In this document: piece by piece, positions 42,282 to 50,951 of the stretch
How positions within the stretch are numbered: the first letter of the stretch is position 1
Layout of the letters: each line of letters opens with the position of its first letter
NCBI RefSeq assembly: GCF_014645835.1
Contig: NZ_BMMM01000006.1
Location: 1-64,000 of the forward strand
Length of the DNA stretch: 64,000 nucleotides
Direction: 5' to 3'
Source: Streptomyces albiflavescens
GTDB lineage: Bacteria > Actinomycetota > Actinomycetes > Streptomycetales > Streptomycetaceae
The notes under the pieces: model-generated
Told to the model about the DNA's origin: nothing
What the model saw: only the letters and a program-made list of their open reading frames with translations
The model's database searches: none
Position numbers and translations under genes: made by a program

Positions 42282-43073
42282 TCAGCGGGCGAGGGACTCG
42301 GCGTCCCCCATGACGATCACCGGGTGCCGGCCGGGATCGAGGGTGCGCAGCAGCTCCTTCATGTGCTCCCGTGCCAGGCTCACACAGCCGTGTGTGGGGC
42401 CGCCGTGGTCGACGTGCAGCCAGACGCCGCCGCCCTTGCCCGCGCCGAGGGGGCGGGTCCAGTCGAGGGGGGAGGTTCCGGGCTCGCGGTTGTAGTCGAT
42501 CGCGACGACGTAGTCGAAGGAGCCCGCGAGCGGCTCGCCCCCGAAGCCCGTGCCGCCGACGGCGAAGCCACCCGAGCGGTCGTACGGCATCTTGGTACCG
42601 GGATCGGGCCGCAGCCCGCCGGCGTCGGTGAGGCCGAACACGCCGATGGGCGAGCGGAGATCACCGGCGTGGTGGTCGTCCGTCCAGCCCTTGAGGGCGT
42701 TGTGGGCCGGCCAGGTGGCCCCCGGCCGCCAGCCCCCGCCGCTGGTACGCCGGTACAGCACCACCCGCGATATCGGGGAGTCCTTGCCCCGGCCGGTGAC
42801 CAGGACGACCTGCCGCGCGTTCCGGGGTATCCCGGCCAGCGTCGCGGGGCCCAGGCCCGGCAGCGGCGCGGGGACGGCTGCGGGGGACGCCTCGTCGGCC
42901 GCGGAGGATTGCCGGGGCATGGCCTGAGTGGTGCCGGGGGTGCCGGGGGTGCCGAGGGCTCCAGGGGTCGATTCGGTGGACCCGGCGCCCGCGCACCCGA
43001 CAAGCGTCACGGTCAGGACCAGGGCTGCGGCCGCCATCCCCACGGGGAACGGGCGACTGGTTGATGAAGCCAT
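42282..43073 (-). CDS. L,D-transpeptidase (YkuD) lipoprotein
   Basis: 263 aa. Signal peptide with lipobox (VTLVGC, Cys27), a Thr/Pro/Gly linker, and a YkuD-like catalytic domain with VDHGGPTHGCVSL, where His and Cys of THGC are the catalytic pair. It probably makes 3-3 crosslinks or anchors proteins in peptidoglycan on the outer face of the membrane. ATG 43073 overlaps the divergent ATG at 43072 (CATG); ATG 43037 is an alternative that would avoid this. Ends 28 bases from the palindromic element. Confidence 0.82.
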   Translation of the reverse strand: MASSTSRPFPVGMAAAALVLTVTLVGCAGAGSTESTPGALGTPGTPGTTQAMPRQSSAADEASPAAVPAPLPGLGPATLAGIPRNARQVVLVTGRGKDSPISRVVLYRRTSGGGWRPGATWPAHNALKGWTDDHHAGDLRSPIGVFGLTDAGGLRPDPGTKMPYDRSGGFAVGGTGFGGEPLAGSFDYVVAIDYNREPGTSPLDWTRPLGAGKGGGVWLHVDHGGPTHGCVSLAREHMKELLRTLDPGRHPVIVMGDAESLAR

Positions 43074-43398
43074 GATCGGCAGCCTGGACGAGACATGTGA
43101 GGAACTGGTCAGGGTGCGGCCGGCTCTGGAAACGGCGAACGTATCCGCCCAGCGGCAGCTGAAGGACCGGGTCCACTCCGCCTCCGGCGCCACGGACAGA
43201 GCCGGCGTCGCGCTCGCCGATCCGGTGTCGGATCTGGTGGCACAGCTCCAGTCGACCGTCGGCAATCCGGTCAAGGCCCTGACGGGCGCGCCGGGCACGG
43301 CGACGGGCCTGGTGTCGTCGGTGCTCGGCGTGCTCGGCGTGGTCGCGGGGCTGCTCGGCGGCGTGACGTCGGCGGTTCCGGCCCTGCCCACCACGTGA
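43072..43398 (+). CDS. Hypothetical protein with hydrophobic C-terminus
   Basis: 108 aa with strong GC3 bias. N-terminal amphipathic helices (MIGSLDETCEELVRVRPALE, VSAQRQLKDRVHSASGATDR) and a C-terminal hydrophobic Gly/Val/Leu segment (GLVSSVLGVLGVVAGLLGGV) that may insert in the membrane. No known family recognised. ATG 43072 shares its bases with the oppositely directed transpeptidase start. No good ribosome site. Ends before a perfect 15-bp terminator stem. Confidence 0.6.
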   Translation: MIGSLDETCEELVRVRPALETANVSAQRQLKDRVHSASGATDRAGVALADPVSDLVAQLQSTVGNPVKALTGAPGTATGLVSSVLGVLGVVAGLLGGVTSAVPALPTT

Positions 43399-43429
43399 GC
43401 GGACGGGCCCGACGGGGCCAGTGAGTACC

Positions 43430-43469
43430 CGGTGGGTGCGCGGAGGCTCGGCCTTCCGCGCACCCACCG
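43430..43469. terminator. Bidirectional stem-loop terminator
   Basis: CGGTGGGTGCGCGGA (43430-43444) pairs perfectly with TCCGCGCACCCACCG (43455-43469), loop 10 nt, between convergent genes. Confidence 0.8.
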
Positions 43470-43547
43470 CGATCAGCGGGACAAGGCGACGGCGTGCGGC
43501 GGTCGCGCGCCGACGGCCGCCATGGCCGTCGGGAGGCGTCGAGATCC

Positions 43548-44003
43548 TCAGCCCTGGGCGGAGGCCTTCTTGATCGCCTCGCGGATCCGGGAGTACGTAC
43601 CGCAGCGGCAGACGTTCTCGATGCGGTCGATGTCGGCGTCCGTCGGGCTGGACGTCTTCTTGAGGAGGGCCGCCGCGGCCATGATCTGCCCGGGCTGGCA
43701 GAAGCCGCACTGGGCGACATCGCAGTCGAGCCAGGCCTGTTGGACCGGGTGCAGCGTGTCGCCGTCGGCCAGGCCCTCGATGGTGGTGACCTTGCGGCCC
43801 GCGCAGTCCGCGACCGGGACGACGCAGGGCTGGATCTCCGCCCCGTCGAGATGGCTGGTGCAGGCGCGGCAGACGCCGACCCCGCAGCCGTACTTGGGAC
43901 CCGTGACGTCCAGCAGGTCGCGCAGGACCCACAGCAGCGGCATGTCGGCCGGCGCCTCGACGGTGACCGGCTTCCCGTTGAGCAGGAACGAGTAGGAGGG
44001 CAT
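43548..44003 (-). CDS. 2Fe-2S subunit of a molybdenum hydroxylase (IorA type)
   Basis: 151 aa. Plant-type ferredoxin domain with CGVGVCRACTSHLDG and Cys in QPCVVPV, then the second, helical [2Fe-2S] domain with QCGFCQPGQIM and CRCGTY. It carries electrons from the large Moco subunit encoded immediately upstream. Start ATG 44003 (MPSYSFLLNG); a GTG two codons earlier is also possible. The usual FAD subunit is absent, as in isoquinoline-oxidoreductase-type two-subunit enzymes, which use cytochromes as acceptors. Confidence 0.92.
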   Translation of the reverse strand: MPSYSFLLNGKPVTVEAPADMPLLWVLRDLLDVTGPKYGCGVGVCRACTSHLDGAEIQPCVVPVADCAGRKVTTIEGLADGDTLHPVQQAWLDCDVAQCGFCQPGQIMAAAALLKKTSSPTDADIDRIENVCRCGTYSRIREAIKKASAQG

Positions 44004-44013
44004 CGGCACCGTC

Positions 44014-46146
44014 TCAGAAGTTGATCGGGAATCGGCGGGGGCGGGTACCCGTCGCGCGGGCGTAGGCGTTGGCGACGGCGCCCGCAGCCGCGGGGACGCC
44101 GAGTTCGCCCGCCCCGCCGGGGTCCCGCCGGGAGGGCATGATGTGCGCCTCGAAATGCAGGGGAGCGTGCCGCTGGCGGGCGTAGTGGAAGTCGGCGAAG
44201 CTGCCCTCGCGGACGGCGCCCCGGTCGATGTGCAGGCCCGCTTGCAGCACGGTGGAGATGCCGTCGGCGGCGGTGCCCATGAGCTGGGCCTGAAGCCCGC
44301 GCGGGTTGACGGCCGTTCCGACGTCGGCCGCCATCACCACCTTGGTCACCCGGGGTTTCTTCGGGTCGGTGGCGTCGATCTCGACCAGGCAGGCCACGCA
44401 GGAGCCGTACTCCTCGTGGACGGCCACGCCCTGGGCCTGGCCGGCCGGCATGGTCCGGCCCCAGTTCCCGGTGCTCGCGACCTTGTCGAGCACCGCCTTG
44501 ACCCTCTTGCTCCGGAGTGTCGTACGCCGGAAGGCGACCGGGTCCTCGCCCAGGCTCCCCGCGACCTCGTCGACGACGATCTCCTCCGCGGTGCGCGAGG
44601 TCCCGGAGTCCACCGAACGCCAAGCGCCGAGGGGCATCGCCAGTTCCACTCCGCCCGAATCCCCGGAGACGCGCCCGAAGTTGTACAGCCCGCTGTCGCT
44701 GGGCAGCGGGCCCGCCACCCGGGAGCCGGACACGACGCCGGTGACACCGCCCTGGGCGGCCGGCCCCTCCTGCTCATAGGACTCGTTCACCGAGGCCATC
44801 ATGTGGGTGAAGGACACCACCCTGCCGCCGGCGTGGCTGGCGCGGATCCGGTGGTGGCTGGCCGGGCGCATCCTGCCGTGCCTGATGTCGTCGTTACGGC
44901 TCCACATCAGCTTCACCGGCCGGTGAGCCGCCTTGGAGATCAGGGCCGCCTCGATCGCCGCGTCGAAGTTCAGCCGCCGTCCGAACGAGCCGCCGCCCCG
45001 CGTGACATGGACCCGTACCTTCGACGCCGGCAGCCCCACCGCCGAGGCGATGCTGTCGCGCGCGTCCATCGGCGTCTGGGACGAGAACCAGAGCTCGGCA
45101 CGGTCGGCGCGCACGTCCGCGACCGCGGTCAGCACCTCCATCGGCGCGTGGCTGACGAACGCGAACTCGAACTCGCCCGTCACCTGCCTCGTTCCGAGCA
45201 GCGGGGTCCCGAGCGGCGGAACGGCGGCCCGCAGCCGGGACCGGATCCCGGCGTCGGACAGAGCCGCGAGCGGGCCCGGGGCCCAGGTGATCCGCAGCGC
45301 GTCCCTGGCCTTGAAGGCGTGGTGGAAGGAGTCCGCCACCACGGCGACACCACCGGCGATCCTGACGACCGCGTGGACGCCCGGCAGGGCGCGGGCCGCC
45401 CGGTCGTCGACCGAGACGACCTTCCCGCCGAGCGTCGGCGGCCGCGCCACCACGGTCGGCTTCGCTCCGGCCACCGCCACGTCCCCGGCGTACTTCGCCC
45501 TGCCGGTGACGATGTCCCGCGCGTCGATCCGGGTCGTCGGCCGCCCGATCACCCGGTGCTCGGACGTCGGCTTGGGCTTGGTCGACACGGCGGGGTGCTG
45601 GATCCGTGCGGCGCTCTCGGTCAGCGACCCGAAGGTGGCCGTACGCCCGTCGGGTGCGATCACCATCGTGTCCCGGGTACGCAGCTGCCCCGCCGGCAGG
45701 TGCCAGCGCCGAGCGGCCGCGGTCACCAGCTTGGCGCGCGCGGTGGCCGCCAGCTCGCGGGCGGGACCGTACAGCGAAGTGACCGAACTGGAGCCGCCGG
45801 TGTACTGGTTCCCCTTTTTCCGGGCCTCGGCGAGCGGGATGTCGACGTCGGCGAGCCGGGCGTCGAGCTCCTCGGCGATCATCATGGCGACCGCGGTCGT
45901 GATGCCCTGGCCGACCTCGACGCGTGGCAGTCGTACGACCACCCTGTTGGCCGCCGTGACTTCCAGGACCAGCATCTCCTCGTCGGTGCCGGTCACCAGG
46001 ACGTCGGACGGGGTGCTGACGCCCGCCGCGGTGGGCTCGACGCCCTCCGCCGAGGATCCGTCGCAGCCGAGTGGCGCCGCGACGGTCAGGGTGGACGCCG
46101 CCAGCGTGTAGACCATGAACCTGCGGCGGGACAACTGACGGGCCAC
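44014..46146 (-). CDS. Molybdopterin-binding subunit of an aldehyde/isoquinoline-type oxidoreductase
   Basis: 710 aa. Twin-arginine signal (SRRRFMVYTLAAS) and a possible lipobox Cys, so exported folded. Moco domain: LPRVEVGQGITTAVAMMIAE, GGSSSVTSLYGPAREL, FVSHAPMEVLTAVADV, VHVTRGGGSFGRR, and GGAGELGVPAAAGAVANA with the catalytic Glu. Family length is 700-750. GTG start with AGAGG. Together with the 2Fe-2S subunit 10 bases downstream it forms a periplasmic-side hydroxylase. Substrate unknown. Sits near the molybdate transporter, consistent with cofactor need. Confidence 0.92.
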   Translation of the reverse strand: MARQLSRRRFMVYTLAASTLTVAAPLGCDGSSAEGVEPTAAGVSTPSDVLVTGTDEEMLVLEVTAANRVVVRLPRVEVGQGITTAVAMMIAEELDARLADVDIPLAEARKKGNQYTGGSSSVTSLYGPARELAATARAKLVTAAARRWHLPAGQLRTRDTMVIAPDGRTATFGSLTESAARIQHPAVSTKPKPTSEHRVIGRPTTRIDARDIVTGRAKYAGDVAVAGAKPTVVARPPTLGGKVVSVDDRAARALPGVHAVVRIAGGVAVVADSFHHAFKARDALRITWAPGPLAALSDAGIRSRLRAAVPPLGTPLLGTRQVTGEFEFAFVSHAPMEVLTAVADVRADRAELWFSSQTPMDARDSIASAVGLPASKVRVHVTRGGGSFGRRLNFDAAIEAALISKAAHRPVKLMWSRNDDIRHGRMRPASHHRIRASHAGGRVVSFTHMMASVNESYEQEGPAAQGGVTGVVSGSRVAGPLPSDSGLYNFGRVSGDSGGVELAMPLGAWRSVDSGTSRTAEEIVVDEVAGSLGEDPVAFRRTTLRSKRVKAVLDKVASTGNWGRTMPAGQAQGVAVHEEYGSCVACLVEIDATDPKKPRVTKVVMAADVGTAVNPRGLQAQLMGTAADGISTVLQAGLHIDRGAVREGSFADFHYARQRHAPLHFEAHIMPSRRDPGGAGELGVPAAAGAVANAYARATGTRPRRFPINF

Positions 46147-46295
46147 CTGACAGTCCTCTCCGAGTACCCGGGTTGGTTCGACTGTTCTCTAGGAGGGGCC
46201 AGTCCTCTTCCGGGTTGCCTACCCGGAGAGTTGATTTGAACGCGCGCGCCGCCCTTCGCTCACCCGAAGGTGTGCCTCGGCCGCCGGCGCACGCC

Positions 46296-47879
46296 TCAGT
46301 CCGTGCGGAAGCCGGCCTTCACCGTGTCGAAGACGGGGCGGTACTTGTCCCACTGGGCCTCCGGCGCCGAGACGTAGATGTCGTACTCCTTGCCGCCCTC
46401 CTGCCCGAAGCCCAGGTCGATGGCGCGGAACGCCCGTACCCGTCCCTTGAAGGTAAACTCCCAGATCGCCGCGGCCTTCCCCTGGAAGGTGGTCCGCTCC
46501 ATCCGGATCCTCCGGTACGTGGAGTAGTTGCGCTTGGTGTTCGCCTCGATGTTCTTGAAGTGCGACTCGGGGTTCGGGCCCGCGGGGTCCACCGTGCCGA
46601 TGGTGAGTTCCACCAGGCGGGACGGGTCGGTGTATTTGACCTGCTCGAAGCTCGAAGTGCCGCGCTTCCAGCCGTCCGGGACGGGATAGGAGGCGCCCAG
46701 CGTCTTGTCCTCGACCAGGTGGAAACCCTTGGGGACGGACGCGGACGCGGGCGTGGGCGCCGCCTCGGTGCCGTGCGTGCGCGAGCCGCTGTCGCGGTGC
46801 GCCGCCATGTACAGTCCGCCCGCGACGGCCGCGCCCACGACGGTCACGGCGACCGCACCCAGGAGGGGCCCGCGGCGCTTGCGACGGCCGCCTTTGCCCT
46901 TGTCCTTGCGGCGACCGCTGCCATCGTTGTCGTCGCCCTTGCGGCGACCGCCGCCATCGTTGTCGACGCGGGTGGGATCGGACGGCCGTGCAGGCAGGGA
47001 GCGCGTCGGTGCCGGTTGTGGCCGCGGCTGCGACAAGGGCTGCGTCTGGAGCTGGGTCGGAGCCTCCGACGCCACCGCCCGCAGCACCCGCTCCGTCTCC
47101 TCCATCGACGGCCGCTCCGCCGGGTCCTTGGCCAGCAGAGCCTCGATGAGGGGTTCGAGAGCTCCGGCCTGCTTCAGGGGAGCGAGCGGGTCGACGACGA
47201 TGGCGTACGCCGTCTCGACGGCCGTGTCCTTGCGGAACGGGGGCCGTCCCTCGACGGACTGGTACAGGGTCGCGCCCAGCGCCCAGAGGTCCGCGGCGGG
47301 ACCGGAGTTCCGGCCCTTCATCCGCTCGGGGGCGATGTAGTCGATCGACCCGACGATCTCGCCGGTCTTCGTCAGCGTCGAGGTGCCGCTCGTCATCGCG
47401 ATGCCGAAGTCGGTGAGCACGACGCGGCCGCCGGCGCCCAGCAGCACGTTGCCGGGCTTGACGTCGCGGTGCAGCACCCCGGCCGTGTGCGCGGCACGCA
47501 GCGCGGCGATCATGCCGAGTCCGATGCGGGCGGCCTCGGCGGGCGGGAGGACCTCGCCTGTCTTGAGCAGTGCGTCGAGGGTGGTCGAGGGGACGTACTC
47601 CATGACGATGCAGGGCAGCCCCTGGTCGTCCACGACGTCATGGACGACGACCACGTTCGAGTGCGCGATACGGGCGGCGCTGCGTGCCTCGCGGCGGGTG
47701 CGCTCGTAGAGGGTGGCGAGCTCGTCGTCGCTCAGATGCGGCTGGACGTGCAGCCGCTTCAGGGCGACCTGGCGGCTCAGCACCTCGTCCTCGGCGCGCC
47801 ACACGGTGCCCATGCCACCGCGGCCGATCCTGTCGATCAACCGGTAGCGCCCGGCGACCAGCCGCCCCTCGTCCGACAC
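46296..47879 (-). CDS. Transmembrane Ser/Thr protein kinase
   Basis: 527 aa. Kinase domain from about 10 to 270: GRGGMGTVWRA (P-loop), ALKRL (Lys), HRDVKPGNVLL (catalytic loop), DFGIA, APERMKG. Then a Gln/Pro-rich and Lys/Arg-rich linker, one transmembrane helix (LLGAVAVTVVGAAVAGGLYM, about 355-374) and an extracytoplasmic domain of about 130 residues (FHLVEDKTLGASYPVPDGWK ...) shared by a Streptomyces PknB-like subgroup. No PASTA repeats. GTG 47879 with GAGGGG at 6 bases. Predicted envelope sensor kinase; targets unknown. Confidence 0.9.
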   Translation of the reverse strand: MSDEGRLVAGRYRLIDRIGRGGMGTVWRAEDEVLSRQVALKRLHVQPHLSDDELATLYERTRREARSAARIAHSNVVVVHDVVDDQGLPCIVMEYVPSTTLDALLKTGEVLPPAEAARIGLGMIAALRAAHTAGVLHRDVKPGNVLLGAGGRVVLTDFGIAMTSGTSTLTKTGEIVGSIDYIAPERMKGRNSGPAADLWALGATLYQSVEGRPPFRKDTAVETAYAIVVDPLAPLKQAGALEPLIEALLAKDPAERPSMEETERVLRAVASEAPTQLQTQPLSQPRPQPAPTRSLPARPSDPTRVDNDGGGRRKGDDNDGSGRRKDKGKGGRRKRRGPLLGAVAVTVVGAAVAGGLYMAAHRDSGSRTHGTEAAPTPASASVPKGFHLVEDKTLGASYPVPDGWKRGTSSFEQVKYTDPSRLVELTIGTVDPAGPNPESHFKNIEANTKRNYSTYRRIRMERTTFQGKAAAIWEFTFKGRVRAFRAIDLGFGQEGGKEYDIYVSAPEAQWDKYRPVFDTVKAGFRTD

Positions 47880-48201
47880 TGCGCGCCCCTCGCCGACGTT
47901 TCTGGTGCCCCTGGTGGTCTCTCCTGGTGTTCGATTCGCATCGACACGCAGCGACACCATAGTCGCCGCGGTTTTCCGGGACTGTGGCGCATGCCATTCG
48001 GGAGCTTCGGGCCCGTCGGCGGGCGGAGCCCGGCGGTCGCGGGCATCGTCTGCCGCACGATCGAACCGCCCGCCCGCCGCACCCTGCGCATGCCGCCCTT
48101 CCAGACACGGGCGCACGCACGAAGTGACCTACGTATCTTGGGTGTTGACGTTGAACGGTGTGCGCCAGTGCCGCACTCCACGGCGAAGGAGAAGTTGCCC
48201 C
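47880..48201. other. Divergent promoter region
   Basis: 322 bases between the kinase and DUF4231 genes. Contains GTTGAC near 48149 as a possible -35 box for the plus-strand gene. No gene or strong palindrome is seen. Confidence 0.4.
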
Positions 48202-48753
48202 ATGACCGACCCGGCGGCAGACCAGTCGCTCGACGGCCACCCGCTCGCCCCCGGTCCGGAGGCGGTCACGGCACAGGGGTATCTGGAGAGCAGGCTCCTG
48301 CAGTACCAGGGCTGGTACGACAGGAAAGCCGTCAGGATGAAGGCCATGCATCTGCGGATGCGGACGATCTCCGTCGTCGGGGGCGCGCTGGTGCCCGTTT
48401 TAGTCAACCTCGATCTGTCGTTCGCCAAGCTCACCGCGACGGTGCTCAGCCTGATCGTGGTCGGCTCCGTCTCCCTGGAGAGCGTGTACCGCTACCGGGA
48501 GCAGTGGAAGAACTACCGCTCGACCGAACAACTCCTCGGCCACGAGCGGATCTACTTCGAGACCAAGGTGGGCCCCTACACGGGCCTCTCGGAGAGCGAG
48601 GCGTTCCGCACCCTGGTCGCCCGCGTCGAGAAGGCGATCGCCAACGAGAACTCCGCGACGCTCAACGTGATGACGCTGGGCGGCCAGGTGAACGCCGATG
48701 TCCAGGCCCAGCTCCCGCCCGCCGTCCCGGAGGCCCGGCGCGGGCCACGGTAG
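48202..48753 (+). CDS. DUF4231 membrane protein
   Basis: 183 aa. Family core: YLESRLLQYQGWYDRKAVRM, two adjacent helices (ISVVGGALVPVLVNLDL and LTATVLSLIVVGSVSLES), then YRYREQWKNYRSTEQLLGHE and a C-terminal helical tail. DUF4231 proteins are related to SLATT-domain membrane proteins, some of which associate with defence or nucleotide-sensing systems; here no effector is adjacent. GAAGGAG precedes the ATG. Confidence 0.8.
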   Translation: MTDPAADQSLDGHPLAPGPEAVTAQGYLESRLLQYQGWYDRKAVRMKAMHLRMRTISVVGGALVPVLVNLDLSFAKLTATVLSLIVVGSVSLESVYRYREQWKNYRSTEQLLGHERIYFETKVGPYTGLSESEAFRTLVARVEKAIANENSATLNVMTLGGQVNADVQAQLPPAVPEARRGPR

Positions 48754-48791
48754 AGCCGTCGCGTTCCGGTCGTCGCGTTATCGTCACGCCC

Positions 48792-49184
48792 ATGCAGTCC
48801 TACACAATCGGCCAGGCCGCCCGGCTCCTCGGCGTGAGCCCCGACACCGCCCGGCGGTGGGCGGACGCCGGGCGGGTGGCCACGCATCGGGACGAGGGTG
48901 GGCGGCGGCTCATCGACGGACGGGATCTCGCCGCGTTCTCCGTCGAGCTGGCCGGGGCCGGCGGTGAGGAGGGTGCCTCCTACACCTCCGTCCGCAACGC
49001 GTTCCCGGGCATCGTCACCGCCGTCAAACTCGGCGACGTCGCGGCCCAGGTGGAGATCCAGGCGGGGCCGCACCGGCTGGTCTCGCTGCTGACCCGAGAG
49101 GCCGTCGAGGAACTGGGCCTGGAGGTCGGCATGGAGGCCACCGCCCGGGTGAAGTCGACGAACGTGCACATCGACCGCACGTGA
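48792..49184 (+). CDS. HTH-TOBE (molbindin) molybdate-responsive protein
   Basis: 130 aa. MerR-type helix-turn-helix (YTIGQAARLLGVSPDTARRW) with an excisionase-like wing, then a TOBE/Mop domain (about 62-130: TSVRNAFPGIVTAVKLGDVA ... VGMEATARVKSTNVHI) that binds molybdate or tungstate. It probably plays the ModE role for modABC 2.4 kb downstream, and may regulate the formerly adjacent formate dehydrogenase, whose remnant begins at the other side of its 3' end. Confidence 0.88.
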   Translation: MQSYTIGQAARLLGVSPDTARRWADAGRVATHRDEGGRRLIDGRDLAAFSVELAGAGGEEGASYTSVRNAFPGIVTAVKLGDVAAQVEIQAGPHRLVSLLTREAVEELGLEVGMEATARVKSTNVHIDRT

Positions 49185-49327
49185 GGGGACGTTGAAGTCG
49201 GTCGCCTTCGGGGTGGGCGTGGTCCGACCGCCGGGACAGCGGTCGATGACGGGAAGATCGTCCCGGGCGTACGTCGTGGGGGGCCGTCGGCCGGGTCGTC
49301 GTACAGCACGCAGAGCACCTTGGCCAT
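49185..49327 (-). pseudogene. N-terminal remnant of NAD-dependent formate dehydrogenase
   Basis: ATG 49327 has a strong GAGGAG site and reads MAKVLCVLYDDPADG, then after a one-base frameshift at a C-run (near 49280) TTYARDDLPVIDRCPGG ... TPKATDF, which follows the canonical formate dehydrogenase N-terminus (VLYDDPxDGYPxxYARDxxP...YPGGQTxPTPxAIDF). Homology stops after about 42 residues where the HTH-TOBE gene end begins. The rest of the enzyme is deleted. Confidence 0.8.
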
Positions 49328-49430
49328 GACGCGTCTCTCCTCAACTCCGTTGATCGGGAGGTGCTTTCACCAACCTCGGAGTCAATCGCGCCGGCCAAAG
49401 CGAACGTTGCCCTACCCGGACAGCCGACGG

Positions 49431-50366
49431 CTATCGGCTCCGCCCGCCCAGATGCTCCTTCAGCAGCGCATCGAGGGCGTCCCGCACGTCCGCCTCCCGC
49501 GCCACCTCCAACAGCGCCTCCGCCAGCACGGACTGAGGCTCCTCCCGGGCCACCACGATCCCGACCCGGGGCCCGTGCGCGGGCCCTTCCAGCGACACCA
49601 CCCGCATCCCCTCGGGCACCCCGAACATGTGCAGCCAGGCGTGCGAGATCACGCTGGACCAGCGGCCGCCCGGCAGATGCGCGTACAGCCCGGCGACGGT
49701 GTCCGACTCGATCGCCGGGGTGGCCGTCGCGCCGTCGGCGGCGAAGCACTCGTCGATGATCCGGCGGTTGCGCATCCGGGGGCTCAGCAGACACAGCGGC
49801 AGCGCCGCCGCGTGCGCCCAGCGGGCCGTCGGCGCCGTGGCCAGCGGGCCGTCCACCGGAGTGAGCAGCACATACCGCTCCTCGTACAGCGGGAAGCGGC
49901 GTACGTGACGCAGCTCGTCGTCGTCGAGATACGTCATCGCCGCGTCCAGCTCGAACTCGGCCAGGCCGTGGCTGATCTCGGCGGACGACAACGACTCCAG
50001 CCTGACCCGGGCCCGCGGGTGCCGCTCGCAGAACGGGGTGGTGAGAAGGGAGGCGGCGGGCAGCGCGGTGGGGACGATGCCCAGGCGCAGGGTGCCGGTC
50101 AGGCCGCCACGCAGCGCCGACAGCTCCTGGCGCAGGGCGTCGCGCTCGGCGAGGATCCGGTGTGCCCAGGCGAGCACGACCTCGCCCTCCGGGGTGAGCC
50201 CCTCGTACTTCCTGCCCCGCCGCACGATCGGCACGTCCAGCTCGTGTTCCAGCCGGCGGATCGCCGCCGACAGCGACGGCTGCGTGACGAAACAGGCCGC
50301 CGCCGCCCGCGCGAAGTGCCGCTCCCGGGCGAGCGCGACCAGGTACTCCAGCTGACGCAGCAGCAT
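49431..50366 (-). CDS. LysR-family regulator
   Basis: 311 aa. N-terminal HTH (LLRQLEYLVALARERHFARA, CFVTQPSLSAAIRRLEHEL) and substrate-binding domain. GGAGG precedes ATG 50366. LysR genes of this subtype commonly sit divergent from formate dehydrogenase genes in streptomycetes. Here its natural target appears to be the truncated fdh remnant downstream on the same strand, so it may be an orphan regulator. Confidence 0.88.
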   Translation of the reverse strand: MLLRQLEYLVALARERHFARAAAACFVTQPSLSAAIRRLEHELDVPIVRRGRKYEGLTPEGEVVLAWAHRILAERDALRQELSALRGGLTGTLRLGIVPTALPAASLLTTPFCERHPRARVRLESLSSAEISHGLAEFELDAAMTYLDDDELRHVRRFPLYEERYVLLTPVDGPLATAPTARWAHAAALPLCLLSPRMRNRRIIDECFAADGATATPAIESDTVAGLYAHLPGGRWSSVISHAWLHMFGVPEGMRVVSLEGPAHGPRVGIVVAREEPQSVLAEALLEVAREADVRDALDALLKEHLGGRSR

Positions 50367-50386
50367 GCGTGACCTCCGTTGGCGGG

Positions 50387-50569
50387 TCAGCGTCGCAGAC
50401 GCCGGGCGATCCTGTCATGGGAGGGGTCGCCTTCCCGGCTGAGCAGGGCGGCCCACAGGTCGAGACGGTCGTAGAGGCGGCAGAGGTCGCGGCCGGTGAA
50501 GTGCTCGATGCGCTGAATGCGGTAGTGGACGGTGTTGACGTGCAGGTGCAGGGCCTCCGCCGTCCGTGC
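50387..50569 (-). pseudogene. C-terminal HTH remnant of a PucR-type regulator
   Basis: 60 codons reading AEALHLHVNTVHYRIQRIEH ... LYDRLDLWAALL ... ARRLRR, the PucR C-terminal helix-turn-helix with the LHxHxNTVxYR signature. An in-frame TGA at 50570-50572 and the absence of any upstream PucR sequence show the 5' part is gone. Confidence 0.8.
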
Positions 50570-50639
50570 TCAGGAGCCGTCGCACGCGGGGAACGTCTCC
50601 AGGGTCCTCAGCGGCGCCGCGGCGGACGTGTTCCCGGCG

Positions 50640-50951
50640 TCGAGAACGTGCGCGTCGACGGGCGCGGCGAGGTCGAGACGGCCGCCTTCCGCCGCTACCG
50701 GCTGCCGCAGTACGCCGACGTCCGGCGCACCGAGGTCCACTTCATGGAGACCGCCGACGCGATCGGTCCCCTCGGCGCCGAGTCGATGAGCGAGAGCCCC
50801 TTCAACCCGGTCGCCCCGGCCTTCGAACGCCCTGCGCGACGCGACGGGACCGCGGTTCACCGAGCTCCCGCTGACCCGGGACCGGGTGTGGCCGGCCCTG
50901 GACGCGGCGGCTCGGCGGCCTCAGTCGCCGCCGGCCGTCCACGACGTGTAG
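50640..50951 (+). pseudogene. C-terminal remnant of a xanthine-dehydrogenase-type Moco subunit
   Basis: Reads VDGRGEVETAAFRRYRLPQY, then GPLGAESMSESPFNPVAPA, then after a 2-nt deletion near 50825 NALRDATGPRFTELPLTRDR and VWPAL in another frame, ending at TAG 50949. This is the end of a xanthine dehydrogenase/aldehyde oxidase large subunit (GPLGAKSMSE...NALRDATG type). The 5' part is missing. Its end overlaps the convergent sulfite-oxidase-fold gene by 31 bases. Confidence 0.82.

Noticed and set aside
46173..49184. 1003-codon plus-strand frame continuous with the HTH-TOBE gene
   Set aside because: Only the last 130 codons show homology; upstream is antisense to the Ser/Thr kinase.
48980..49327. 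Short gene on the minus strand over the fdh start
   Set aside because: After about 17 codons the frame loses homology; the formate dehydrogenase sequence continues in another frame, so it is a remnant.
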